A DNA stretch of 34,386 nt, from contig JAZNMQ010000010.1 of assembly GCA_045579745.1 (NCBI GenBank), positions 1-34,386 of the forward strand. The letters are read 5' to 3'. A model generated the notes under the pieces. That model was not told the origin of the DNA, did not search any database, and saw only the letters and a list, made by a program, of their open reading frames with translations. The stretch comes from Flemingiibacterium sp045579745. GTDB lineage: Bacteria; Bacillota; Clostridia; Oscillospirales; CAG-272. Below are positions 24,859-32,120 of the stretch, in pieces; the stretch's first letter is position 1; every line of letters starts with the position of its first letter. The translations under genes and the position numbers were made by a program.

Positions 24859-25529
24859 CAGCCTTAATTCTCACGCTCTTTCTCGCGCTTCCCGTATACG
24901 GCGGGGACAGCGCCGCCGAGGTCTTCTATAGCTGCAACGTTTCGGACAAACGCATAGCACTCACCTTTGACGACGGGCCGCACTTCAAGTATACTGAAGA
25001 GATTCTTGATATTCTCGACGAGTTTGATATTCCCGCAACATTTTTCGTCGTCGGTCAGCTTGCCGAGCAGTATCCCGACCTCGTTTTGCGCGAGCTTGAG
25101 GAGGGGCACGAGATCGCGAGCCACACATGGTCGCATCCACACATCAGAGAGCTGTCGGCAGAGGGGCTTGAAGCTGAGCTTAAAGCAACCGAAAAATATC
25201 TCTTTGAGCTTGCAGGATATAAAACAAAGCTTTTCCGTCCGCCTGAGGGAAAATTCGGCAACATCGTGCTTCGGGTCGCGGGCGAGCATGATTATAAGAT
25301 AATTTTGTGGACGGTCGATACAAGGGATTGGGCGCATACTCCGCCGAGCGAGATCGTCACGAATGTGCTCGAAACCACGCGTCCCGGCTCGATAATCCTC
25401 TGCCACGATTGTGTCGGCGGCAAAAGCCCGACGCCCGAGGCCCTGCGCGAATTTATTCCTAAACTAAAAGAAAACGGTTACGAATTCGTAACCGTTTCCG
25501 AGCTGCTTAATTCTGAAATTTCGCCATAA
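24846..25529 (+). CDS. Polysaccharide deacetylase (NodB domain)
   Basis: 227-residue secreted or membrane-tethered NodB-fold deacetylase. An N-terminal signal segment (KLTALILTLFLALPVYGG) is followed by TFDDGPH with both metal-site aspartates (Asp42, Asp43), HTWSH (His93, His97), RPPEGKF and ILWTVDTRDW. All catalytic motifs are present, so it is probably an active peptidoglycan or chitooligosaccharide deacetylase. It starts within the 3' end of the PdaA-like gene (13-nt overlap), so the two are translated together and may act on the same wall polymer. A 26-bp perfect palindrome lies in its last codons. Confidence 0.9.
   Translation: MRKLTALILTLFLALPVYGGDSAAEVFYSCNVSDKRIALTFDDGPHFKYTEEILDILDEFDIPATFFVVGQLAEQYPDLVLRELEEGHEIASHTWSHPHIRELSAEGLEAELKATEKYLFELAGYKTKLFRPPEGKFGNIVLRVAGEHDYKIILWTVDTRDWAHTPPSEIVTNVLETTRPGSIILCHDCVGGKSPTPEALREFIPKLKENGYEFVTVSELLNSEISP
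25472..25497. repeat. 26-bp perfect palindrome in the 3' end of the deacetylase gene
   Basis: The half AAACGGTTACGAA (25472-25484) is followed immediately by its exact reverse complement. It encodes part of ENGYEFVTV and ends about 30 nt before the stop. No T tract follows. Confidence 0.85.
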
Positions 25530-25593
25530 GGTAGTACCATGTATGCGGAGCATGCCATGAGCGAATTTTGCGAGCAATATCGCAAAGAATATC

Positions 25594-27348
25594 TTAAATT
25601 GCGTATTTTTCGCGGCATGCTCTGCACTCGTTTTCGTAGTGCTCGTCATGGAGTGTTTTGAGGTCGTTTAAGTATTTATGCGTTTCGTAGGACTGCTCGG
25701 CAGACTTGATAAGAGTAGCCGCAATATTCGAGCAATGGTCTGACACGCGCTCGTAGTTCGTGAGCAGATCTGCGAGGATGAATCCAAGCTCGATCGTGCA
25801 TTTGCCCTCTTGCAGACGGTCGATATGATTCTCGCGGATCTTTTCCTTGAGCTCGTCGATGACCTGCTCGAGCGGCTCAACATATGTAGCGGCGCTGAGA
25901 TCCTTGTTAACCATCGAATTCAGCGTGCGGTCGAGAATGTCAACGACTGCCGCGGCAATAACGCCAAGCTCGCGCTTTGCCTCGGGAGAAAACTCAATTC
26001 CCTTATCCGCCATTTCCTTTGCCGCGACCTGAATATTAACAGCGTGGTCGCTGATTCGCTCGAAGTCGCCGATGTTGTGAAGAAGTCTTGTAACAGTCTG
26101 CGAATCCTCAACCGAAAGGTCGTGCGCCGAAAGCTTTACGATAAAGGTTCCGAGCTTGTCCTCGTAAATATCAACCTCGTGTTCAGCCTGCACAACAAGC
26201 TCGGCATCCTTTTCGGTGTATTTATCGACAAGTGAAAGCGAACGCTTGATCGCATCCGAGCTGAGGACTGCCATATTTTCTACGAGATTTACGCACTGCT
26301 CGAGCGCAAATGAGGGAGATTTGAGAAGACGCTCGTCGAGCATCGGGCTATCCTCGGCAGGAGTTACAGTCTTGGAGTCGCGGACTGTCATTTCCGCAAG
26401 CTTTCCGAGAAACTTGTTAAACGGAAGCAGGAGGAGAGTTGTAACGACATTGAAGATCGTATGTGTGATCGCAATTCCCATCGAATCGACCATTCCGTCA
26501 GCGAACGGGAAATGAACAAATGCGTCGATCGTATAATAGCCGATCAGGAAAATAAACGTACCGATAATATTGAAATAGAGGTGAACGATAGCCGCACGGC
26601 GAGCGTTTTTGCCTGCACCGATTGAGCTTATCATAGCAGTTGTGGTGCTTCCGATGTTCTGACCCATGATCATCGGGAGAGCGGCGGAATAAGGTAGCGC
26701 GCCCGTCGAGGAAATCGCCTGCATGATACCGACCGAAGCCGAGGACGACTGCATGATGGTCGTTAAAACCGCGCCTGCAATAACGCCGAGAACGGGGTTT
26801 GTAAAGAGAAGCAGGAAATTCTTGAACGCCTCGCTCTCTTTAAGAGGAGCGGCGGCACTTGACATCATCGTCATACCAAACATTAGAATTGCAAAGCCAA
26901 TGAAGATCGAGCCGATATCCTTGCGGCGCAGATTCTTTTGCGTCATAATGATGATCGTGCCCGCTACAGCCGCGATTGCCGCGAGATTTGAGGATTTAAA
27001 GAGCTGAATGTACCACTCGTCGCCGCCAAGACCTGCAAGCGTAAGGATCCATGCTGTGGCAGTCGTACCGATGTTTGCACCCATGATAATTCCGATAGCC
27101 TGACTCAGCTTCATGATACCCGAGTTTACAAAGCCGACGACCATGACCGTGGTAGCACCCGACGACTGAATGACCGCAGTTACGATCGCGCCGAGCAGAA
27201 CGCCCTTGATGGGTGTGTTTGTCATTTTTTCAAGGAAACGCTCGAGAGAACCGCCCGCGCTTTTTTCAAGTCCGCTTCCCATATAGCTCATACCGAAAAG
27301 GAAGAGCGCAACGCCACCGAGCATCGTCAAAATCGAAAAGAAATCCAT
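25594..27348 (-). CDS. Na/Pi cotransporter family protein with PhoU-like C-terminal domain
   Basis: 584-residue membrane protein of the NptA/PNaS family. The first half (about 1-315) has paired transporter repeats, each with a QSS motif (QSSGATTVM and QSSSASVGIM), GANIGTT and GQNIGST, and many hydrophobic helices. The C-terminal part (about 345-560) is a soluble helical PhoU-like domain with repeated ERxSDH segments (FERISDHAVNI, YERVSDHCSNI) that bind metal. It would import phosphate with sodium, or regulate it. The ending CRACREKYAI has a CxxC. AGGAGA precedes the start. It is transcribed alone, divergent from cimA. Confidence 0.92.
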   Translation of the reverse strand: MDFFSILTMLGGVALFLFGMSYMGSGLEKSAGGSLERFLEKMTNTPIKGVLLGAIVTAVIQSSGATTVMVVGFVNSGIMKLSQAIGIIMGANIGTTATAWILTLAGLGGDEWYIQLFKSSNLAAIAAVAGTIIIMTQKNLRRKDIGSIFIGFAILMFGMTMMSSAAAPLKESEAFKNFLLLFTNPVLGVIAGAVLTTIMQSSSASVGIMQAISSTGALPYSAALPMIMGQNIGSTTTAMISSIGAGKNARRAAIVHLYFNIIGTFIFLIGYYTIDAFVHFPFADGMVDSMGIAITHTIFNVVTTLLLLPFNKFLGKLAEMTVRDSKTVTPAEDSPMLDERLLKSPSFALEQCVNLVENMAVLSSDAIKRSLSLVDKYTEKDAELVVQAEHEVDIYEDKLGTFIVKLSAHDLSVEDSQTVTRLLHNIGDFERISDHAVNIQVAAKEMADKGIEFSPEAKRELGVIAAAVVDILDRTLNSMVNKDLSAATYVEPLEQVIDELKEKIRENHIDRLQEGKCTIELGFILADLLTNYERVSDHCSNIAATLIKSAEQSYETHKYLNDLKTLHDEHYENECRACREKYAI

Positions 27349-27393
27349 TTTTTTCTCCTCATTTCAAAAATACGCATAATTTTAACATCTACA

Positions 27394-27413
27394 GTAAAAG
27401 GAATCCCTTTTAC
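27394..27413 (-). promoter_or_regulatory. Hairpin in the Na/Pi transporter leader
   Basis: GTAAAAGG and CCTTTTAC form a perfect 8-bp stem with a 4-nt loop, about 45 nt upstream of the transporter start on the minus strand. No T tract follows directly. Confidence 0.4.
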
Positions 27414-27421
27414 CCCATAAT

Positions 27422-27470
27422 AATGTTAACTCAAATTTATGTAATAAAAAATCTACTATTTGTTAACATT
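27422..27470. promoter_or_regulatory. Spaced inverted repeat in the divergent nptA/cimA spacer
   Basis: AATGTTAAC (27422-27430) and GTTAACATT (27462-27470) are exact reverse complements 31 nt apart, and each holds the palindrome GTTAAC. A further TTAACA lies at 27382-27387. They may be binding sites for a dimeric or looping regulator of the transporter; TTAACA-like hexamers recall PhoP boxes, but the spacing does not clearly fit. Confidence 0.4.
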
Positions 27471-27574
27471 CGGTAAATTTATTTCCCGAAGAAAATTCAT
27501 ACATGATTCTGTACTGAGAAATCAGTCCGTGTTGCCACAAATGTATTACGCAAATGAAAAAACCAACGCCGCAC

Positions 27575-27603
27575 TTGACAATTTGCCATCAATATATTAT
27601 AAT
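27575..27603 (+). promoter_or_regulatory. Consensus sigma-A promoter of cimA
   Basis: TTGACA (27575-27580), a 17-nt spacer and TATAAT (27598-27603), 34 nt before the cimA start. It is a perfect consensus. Confidence 0.9.
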
Positions 27604-27636
27604 AAATTTAATATTATTTCGAAGACGGAGGCTAAC

Positions 27637-29226
27637 ATGCCCGATACGAAAAGAACAATCGAAATATTCGATTCCACGCTGCGCGACGGCTCGCAGGGCG
27701 AGGGGATTTCTTTCTCTGTGCGCGACAAGCTTTACATAATGAAAGCTCTCGACGAATTTGGCGTTGACTATATTGAAGCAGGCATTCCAGCATCAAATCC
27801 CAAGGACGCCGAATTTTTCAAAAAAGCAAGCGAGATCAAGCTTTTGTCGGCAAAGCTGACAGCGTTCGGCTCAACCCACCGCCGTGAAACGACCGCCGAA
27901 GCGGACATCGGTCTGCAAAGCATCCTGCAGTCGGGAGCGCAAAGTGCCGCTATCGTCGGCAAGGCGCACAAGCTGCATGCCGAGCGCGTGCTCGGCGTTG
28001 AGCCCGAGGAAAATATCGCGCTGATCGCATCGACTATAGAATTTTTGCGTGCGCGGCTTGACGAGGTCATTTTTGACGCGGAGCATTTCTTCGACGGATA
28101 TACAGCCGACCCCGATTACGCAATGAGCGTCCTCGCCGCCGCGATCGAAGCAGGAGCGAGCTGCATTACCCTTTGCGACACCAACGGCGGAACGCTTCCC
28201 GATGTAGTTGCAAGCATTACAGTCAAGGTAAACGAACGCTTTGGCGGTGTTAAGATCGGAATACATACACACGACGATTCGGGACTTGCTATAGCCGCGG
28301 CGATGGCTTCTGTAAACAGCGGTGCATCGCTCGTTCAAGGCACGTTCAACGGCATCGGCGAGAGGTGCGGAAACTGCGACCTCAGCGTGCTGATTCCCAA
28401 TCTCACGCTCAAATGCGGCTTGCAATGCGGAAGAAGCGCGCCGATAAAGCTCGCTTCCCTTGTTGAAACGGCAAGACGCATCGCTGATATTTCAAATAAC
28501 GTCATGCGCCCGACAAAGCCTTATATCGGCAAGTCCGCGTTCGCTCACAAGGGCGGAATGCACATCGACGCTAATGCAAAGCTTGACGGATGCTACGAGC
28601 ACATCGACCCAAAGCTTGTCGGAAACAAGCGCCGCCTGCTCCTCTCCGAGGTTTCAGGGCGCGCAACTATTGCCGAAAAGGCTCGTACTATCGTTCCGAC
28701 GATCGACAGAAGCTCCCCCGAAACGGCTATAATCACCGAGCGCTTAAAGGAGCTTGAGCATCAGGGCTATCAGTTTGAAGCGGCTGACGCAAGCTTCGAG
28801 CTGCTTATAAAAAAGCTCGTCTGCGACTACAAGCCTCATTTTAATGTAAACTTCTATAAATCGACAGACGATTTCCCGTCAACGAACGGAAAGCTTCAGG
28901 CGTCTGCTATGATCCAAGTCGAGGTCAACGGAATGACCGAAACCTCAGCCTCACTCGGAAACGGTCCCGTCAATGCACTCGACGCGGCACTCAAGCGCGC
29001 GCTGACCGTTTTCTATCCCGTACTGTCCGAGGTAACGCTGACCGACTTCAAGGTTCGCGTTATCGAGGCGAACTCAACGACCGCGGCAAAGGTTCGGGTA
29101 CTTATAGAATCGACCGATTCGCACAGAGTATGGACGACTGTCGGAGTTTCCTCAGACATCATCGAAGCGAGCTTCGAGGCACTCTGCGACTCGCTCGAAT
29201 ACAAGCTGTCATTACATCATGATTGA
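27637..29226 (+). CDS. cimA: (R)-citramalate synthase
   Basis: 529-residue enzyme condensing pyruvate and acetyl-CoA to citramalate, the threonine-independent entry to isoleucine. The HMGL-like TIM barrel begins FDSTLRDGSQGEG (about 9-21), and HTHDDSGLA holds the metal-binding HxH. The C-terminal region (about 400-529), with SLGNGPVNALDAALK, is the LeuA-type regulatory dimer domain, so feedback inhibition by isoleucine is likely. The QGEG context and length match the TIGR00977 citramalate synthase family rather than LeuA or homocitrate synthase. The start at 27637 follows GGAGG and lies just after the promoter; the longer ORF from 27460 would begin upstream of the promoter. Confidence 0.9.
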   Translation: MPDTKRTIEIFDSTLRDGSQGEGISFSVRDKLYIMKALDEFGVDYIEAGIPASNPKDAEFFKKASEIKLLSAKLTAFGSTHRRETTAEADIGLQSILQSGAQSAAIVGKAHKLHAERVLGVEPEENIALIASTIEFLRARLDEVIFDAEHFFDGYTADPDYAMSVLAAAIEAGASCITLCDTNGGTLPDVVASITVKVNERFGGVKIGIHTHDDSGLAIAAAMASVNSGASLVQGTFNGIGERCGNCDLSVLIPNLTLKCGLQCGRSAPIKLASLVETARRIADISNNVMRPTKPYIGKSAFAHKGGMHIDANAKLDGCYEHIDPKLVGNKRRLLLSEVSGRATIAEKARTIVPTIDRSSPETAIITERLKELEHQGYQFEAADASFELLIKKLVCDYKPHFNVNFYKSTDDFPSTNGKLQASAMIQVEVNGMTETSASLGNGPVNALDAALKRALTVFYPVLSEVTLTDFKVRVIEANSTTAAKVRVLIESTDSHRVWTTVGVSSDIIEASFEALCDSLEYKLSLHHD

Positions 29227-30160
29227 AAGCGTAAATATGGAAAAACAAACTGCAAATTCACAAATTACAGCTTCAAACGATATTCCCGCATCTATGCGTG
29301 AGCTGCTCTGCGACCCTGATCCCGCCCTCGTGCGCGAGGGCGACGGAATGCGCGGGCTGTATACATGCGGAGTGCTCGATTATTTTATGAAATCGGGAAT
29401 ACGCTTCCCCACGGTCTACGGCGTTTCGGCAGGAGTCTGCGCGGCTATGAGCTATGTTTCAGGTCAAGCAGGCCGCGCCTATCGCACAAATACCGAGCAT
29501 CTTAACAATTGGCGTTACTGCTCATTTCGCAGTCTAATTTTTACGGGTGATCTGTTCGGCGTAAAATTCTGCTACGATGAGCTTATAAACAAGCTCGACC
29601 CGTTCGACTTCGATTCATTCGATAACAGCTCGACCGAGCTTTTCGCGGTCTGCTCAAATGTCGTGACGGGCGAGGCGGAATACGTACCGGTCGAGGATTC
29701 GCGCCGCGATATGATCTACGTCAGAGCTTCGAGCTCGATGCCGCTTGTTAGCCGGATCGTTGAAACACCTATTGGAAAACTGCTTGACGGAGGCGTTTGC
29801 GACTCAATCCCGATTCGCCATGCGCTCGAAAATCACAAGCGAGCCGTAGTAGTCCTGACACAGCCCGACGGCTTCAAAAAGGAGCCAAGCTCCTCGCAGA
29901 AATATATTGAGCGCTTTTATCGCAAATATCCGAAATTTGTCGAAGCTAACGCGAATCGACATATCAACTATAACGAATCGCTTGCGGCTCTTGACAAGGC
30001 TGTGAGCGACGGGCGCGCACTCGTTATCCGCCCGAAGCAGGCGGCAGGTTTTGCGCGAATCGAAAAGGACGAGAAAAAGCTCCGCGCGCTGTATGAATGC
30101 GGCATGCGCGATGCCATGGAAAGCGAAATTGAAGGTTTTTTAGGCAGTTCCCACATATAA
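29219..30160 (+). CDS. Patatin-like phospholipase family protein
   Basis: 313-residue protein with the Ser-Asp dyad of bacterial patatins: GVSAG with Ser70 and DGG with Asp190 (KLLDGGVCDSIPI). The oxyanion-hole loop reads EGDGMRG at 40-46, whereas the family usually has GGGxRG; the Asp at the second position is unusual. No signal peptide or membrane helix is seen, so it is probably a cytoplasmic lipase or esterase of unknown substrate. The start overlaps the cimA stop by 8 nt; a later ATG at 29237 is possible, and neither has a strong ribosome-binding site, so it likely relies on coupling to cimA. Confidence 0.88.
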   Translation: MIESVNMEKQTANSQITASNDIPASMRELLCDPDPALVREGDGMRGLYTCGVLDYFMKSGIRFPTVYGVSAGVCAAMSYVSGQAGRAYRTNTEHLNNWRYCSFRSLIFTGDLFGVKFCYDELINKLDPFDFDSFDNSSTELFAVCSNVVTGEAEYVPVEDSRRDMIYVRASSSMPLVSRIVETPIGKLLDGGVCDSIPIRHALENHKRAVVVLTQPDGFKKEPSSSQKYIERFYRKYPKFVEANANRHINYNESLAALDKAVSDGRALVIRPKQAAGFARIEKDEKKLRALYECGMRDAMESEIEGFLGSSHI

Positions 30161-30162
30161 AG

Positions 30163-30204
30163 ACTCTCCCTTGGGGGAGCTCCCGCGAGAGCGGGCGAGA
30201 GGGC
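30163..30204 (+). repeat. Short GC-rich hairpin element after the patatin gene
   Basis: A 42-nt GC-rich segment with an outer CTCTC/GAGAG pairing and an inner CCCGC/GCGGG stem closed by GAGA (30182-30195). It starts 2 nt after the stop codon. It differs from the 225-bp element but shares the CTCCC/GGGAG flavour; it may be a separate intergenic repeat family. Confidence 0.5.
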
Positions 30205-30222
30205 ATTTCTACTAAAACAGCA

Positions 30223-30250
30223 CGACCGACACGGCTCACCGTGTCGGTCG
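30223..30250. terminator. Convergent terminator between the patatin and ABC genes
   Basis: A perfect 12-bp stem (CGACCGACACGG/CCGTGTCGGTCG) with loop CTCA, followed on the plus strand by ATTTTC. It probably ends the cimA-patatin transcript, and may also serve the ABC operon from the other side. Confidence 0.8.
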
Positions 30251-30287
30251 ATTTTCATATTTTCATTTGAATTGCTTGCGCGGTGAT

Positions 30288-32120
30288 CTACTCGCCTGCC
30301 TCGACAAGCCTTGCATATTCGCCGCCAAGGGCGATAAGCTCGTCGTGACTTCCCTGTTCGATAATCACACCGTCACGCAGACAGTAGATAATGTCACTGC
30401 TTCGAATCGTCGAAAGTCTGTGCGCAATGTAGATCGAGGTCCTGCCCTTTGAAGCCGCTTCAATAGCCGCTCCGATGCGCCTTTCGGTTTCGGTGTCAAT
30501 GTGAGCGGTCGCCTCGTCAAGCACAAGCACGCTCGGATTGCTTGCAATTGCGCGTGCGAATGACAAGAGCTGTCGCTCTCCCGTCGAAAAGTTGAGGCCC
30601 TGCTCGGTAACCTTACATTCGAGCCCGCCAATCGGAACGAGGAAATCATACGCATCCGAAAGCTTCAGCGACTCAATAAGCATCTCGTCGGAAAGCCCGA
30701 TACCCATGTCAATGTTCTCGCGAATCGTTCCCGTAAACAGAAATACATCCTGAAGCACGGTCGCAACACCTGCGCGAAGCGTGGGCAGATTCCATTCGCG
30801 GACGTTGACACCGTCGATCAATATCTCGCCCTTTTGAATGTCGTAGCAGCGTGTGATAAGATTGATAATCGTCGATTTTCCTGCACCCGTCGCACCGACA
30901 AATGCCGCCTTTGCGCCCTTTGGAATCTTGAACGAAACGCCCTTCAGCACCCATTCATTCTCGTTGTAGGCAAACCAAACATCGCGGAATTCGATCTCGC
31001 CGTGGATCATATCGGGAATATAACCGATATCGCGCTGTTCAACGCCTTCCTCGTCAAGAAGCTCGTATATACGGTCGGTCGAAACGAAAGCCGACTGAAC
31101 CGTCGTGTACTTTTCGGCGAGGTCGTTTATCGGGTTGAAGAACTGCTTTACATAGTTGGTAAACGCGTAGAGAATACCGACGTCGAGCGCATTTACCTCA
31201 CCCGTAATTCTGCCGTAGCTGTAGGCTACAAGAAGCGCGATGATGAGCGTGTTAATAAGCTCCATCGACGGACGGAGAATCGTGTTGAGGAACACCTGAG
31301 TCATGGTGCCCTTGAAATAATCCTTGTTGAGTGCTTTGAACTCTTCAAGCTTCTGATGTTGGGCATTGAACGCCTGAATAATGCGCATGCCCATGATGTT
31401 CTCGCTGAAAAAGCCGTTGATTTTGCCTGTAACAAGCTTGATGAATTTGAAATTTTCCTTGATGATCCTGCGAATCGAGAATGTAATGAGCATGATCACA
31501 GGAATCGCGATAAAGGATATCAGCGCGAGCATCAGATCGAGCGACAGCATAAACGCAACGATTCCGACAAGCAAAAAGATATCGCGGAAAAGGTTCAAAA
31601 AGACGTCCGAATAAAACTCGTTGATCGTTTCGATATCGTTGGTTGAACGTGTGATCAGCCTGCCCGTTCCATAGCGGTCAAGAGCCTTTACGGTGAGGCT
31701 TTGGATACGTCTGAACACATTCTGACGCATCGTGTTAAGAATGCTCTGCGACACCCACGAGATCGTGCGCGCCTGCAGAATCGAGCATATCGCACCGAGT
31801 AGGATCAGCACAAAATACATGATTCCAAGCCCCGTAATGGAGTAAAGACCGCTCTGAGGCTTTCCTGCCTGAATAAAGTCATCAATGACCACAGCCGCCG
31901 CCAAGGGCTTTATAAGCTCAGCTACATTTATTATAATAACGAGGACAACGCACAAAAGCATGTGCTTTATGTAGGGCTTCATCATTCCTGCAAGGCGAAT
32001 GAGGTTGGAGCGCTTGTTGAGCTTTTTGAACTCGGCTTTAATGTTAGCCTCGCCTCTTGCATCGGCATTTTCAGCCTTGGGCTTTGAGCTTTGCGAATTG
32101 TTTTTCATACGCTCATTCAT
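30288..32120 (-). CDS. ABC exporter, permease-ATPase fusion, subunit with catalytic Walker B Glu
   Basis: 610-residue type IV (type I exporter) half-transporter: a charged 45-residue N-terminus, six membrane helices (about 65-330) and a C-terminal ATPase domain. Walker A is GATGAGKST (about residue 400), the signature is degenerate (FSTGERQ for LSGGQ), Walker B is VLVLDEA with the catalytic Glu, and the H-loop is IAHRLST. The start at 32120 (MNERMKNN) follows AGGAGG by 9 nt and overlaps the upstream stop by 8 nt, so it is coupled to its partner. The motifs complement those of the partner, as in heterodimeric exporters such as BmrCD, LmrCD and TM287/288. The substrate is unknown; drugs, lipids or peptides are possible. 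Confidence 0.93.
   Translation of the reverse strand: MNERMKNNSQSSKPKAENADARGEANIKAEFKKLNKRSNLIRLAGMMKPYIKHMLLCVVLVIIINVAELIKPLAAAVVIDDFIQAGKPQSGLYSITGLGIMYFVLILLGAICSILQARTISWVSQSILNTMRQNVFRRIQSLTVKALDRYGTGRLITRSTNDIETINEFYSDVFLNLFRDIFLLVGIVAFMLSLDLMLALISFIAIPVIMLITFSIRRIIKENFKFIKLVTGKINGFFSENIMGMRIIQAFNAQHQKLEEFKALNKDYFKGTMTQVFLNTILRPSMELINTLIIALLVAYSYGRITGEVNALDVGILYAFTNYVKQFFNPINDLAEKYTTVQSAFVSTDRIYELLDEEGVEQRDIGYIPDMIHGEIEFRDVWFAYNENEWVLKGVSFKIPKGAKAAFVGATGAGKSTIINLITRCYDIQKGEILIDGVNVREWNLPTLRAGVATVLQDVFLFTGTIRENIDMGIGLSDEMLIESLKLSDAYDFLVPIGGLECKVTEQGLNFSTGERQLLSFARAIASNPSVLVLDEATAHIDTETERRIGAAIEAASKGRTSIYIAHRLSTIRSSDIIYCLRDGVIIEQGSHDELIALGGEYARLVEAGE

Noticed and set aside
30834..31646. 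270-codon plus-strand open frame opposite the ABC gene
   Set aside because: Shadow frame with low-complexity charged sequence; the ABC exporter is intact on the minus strand.
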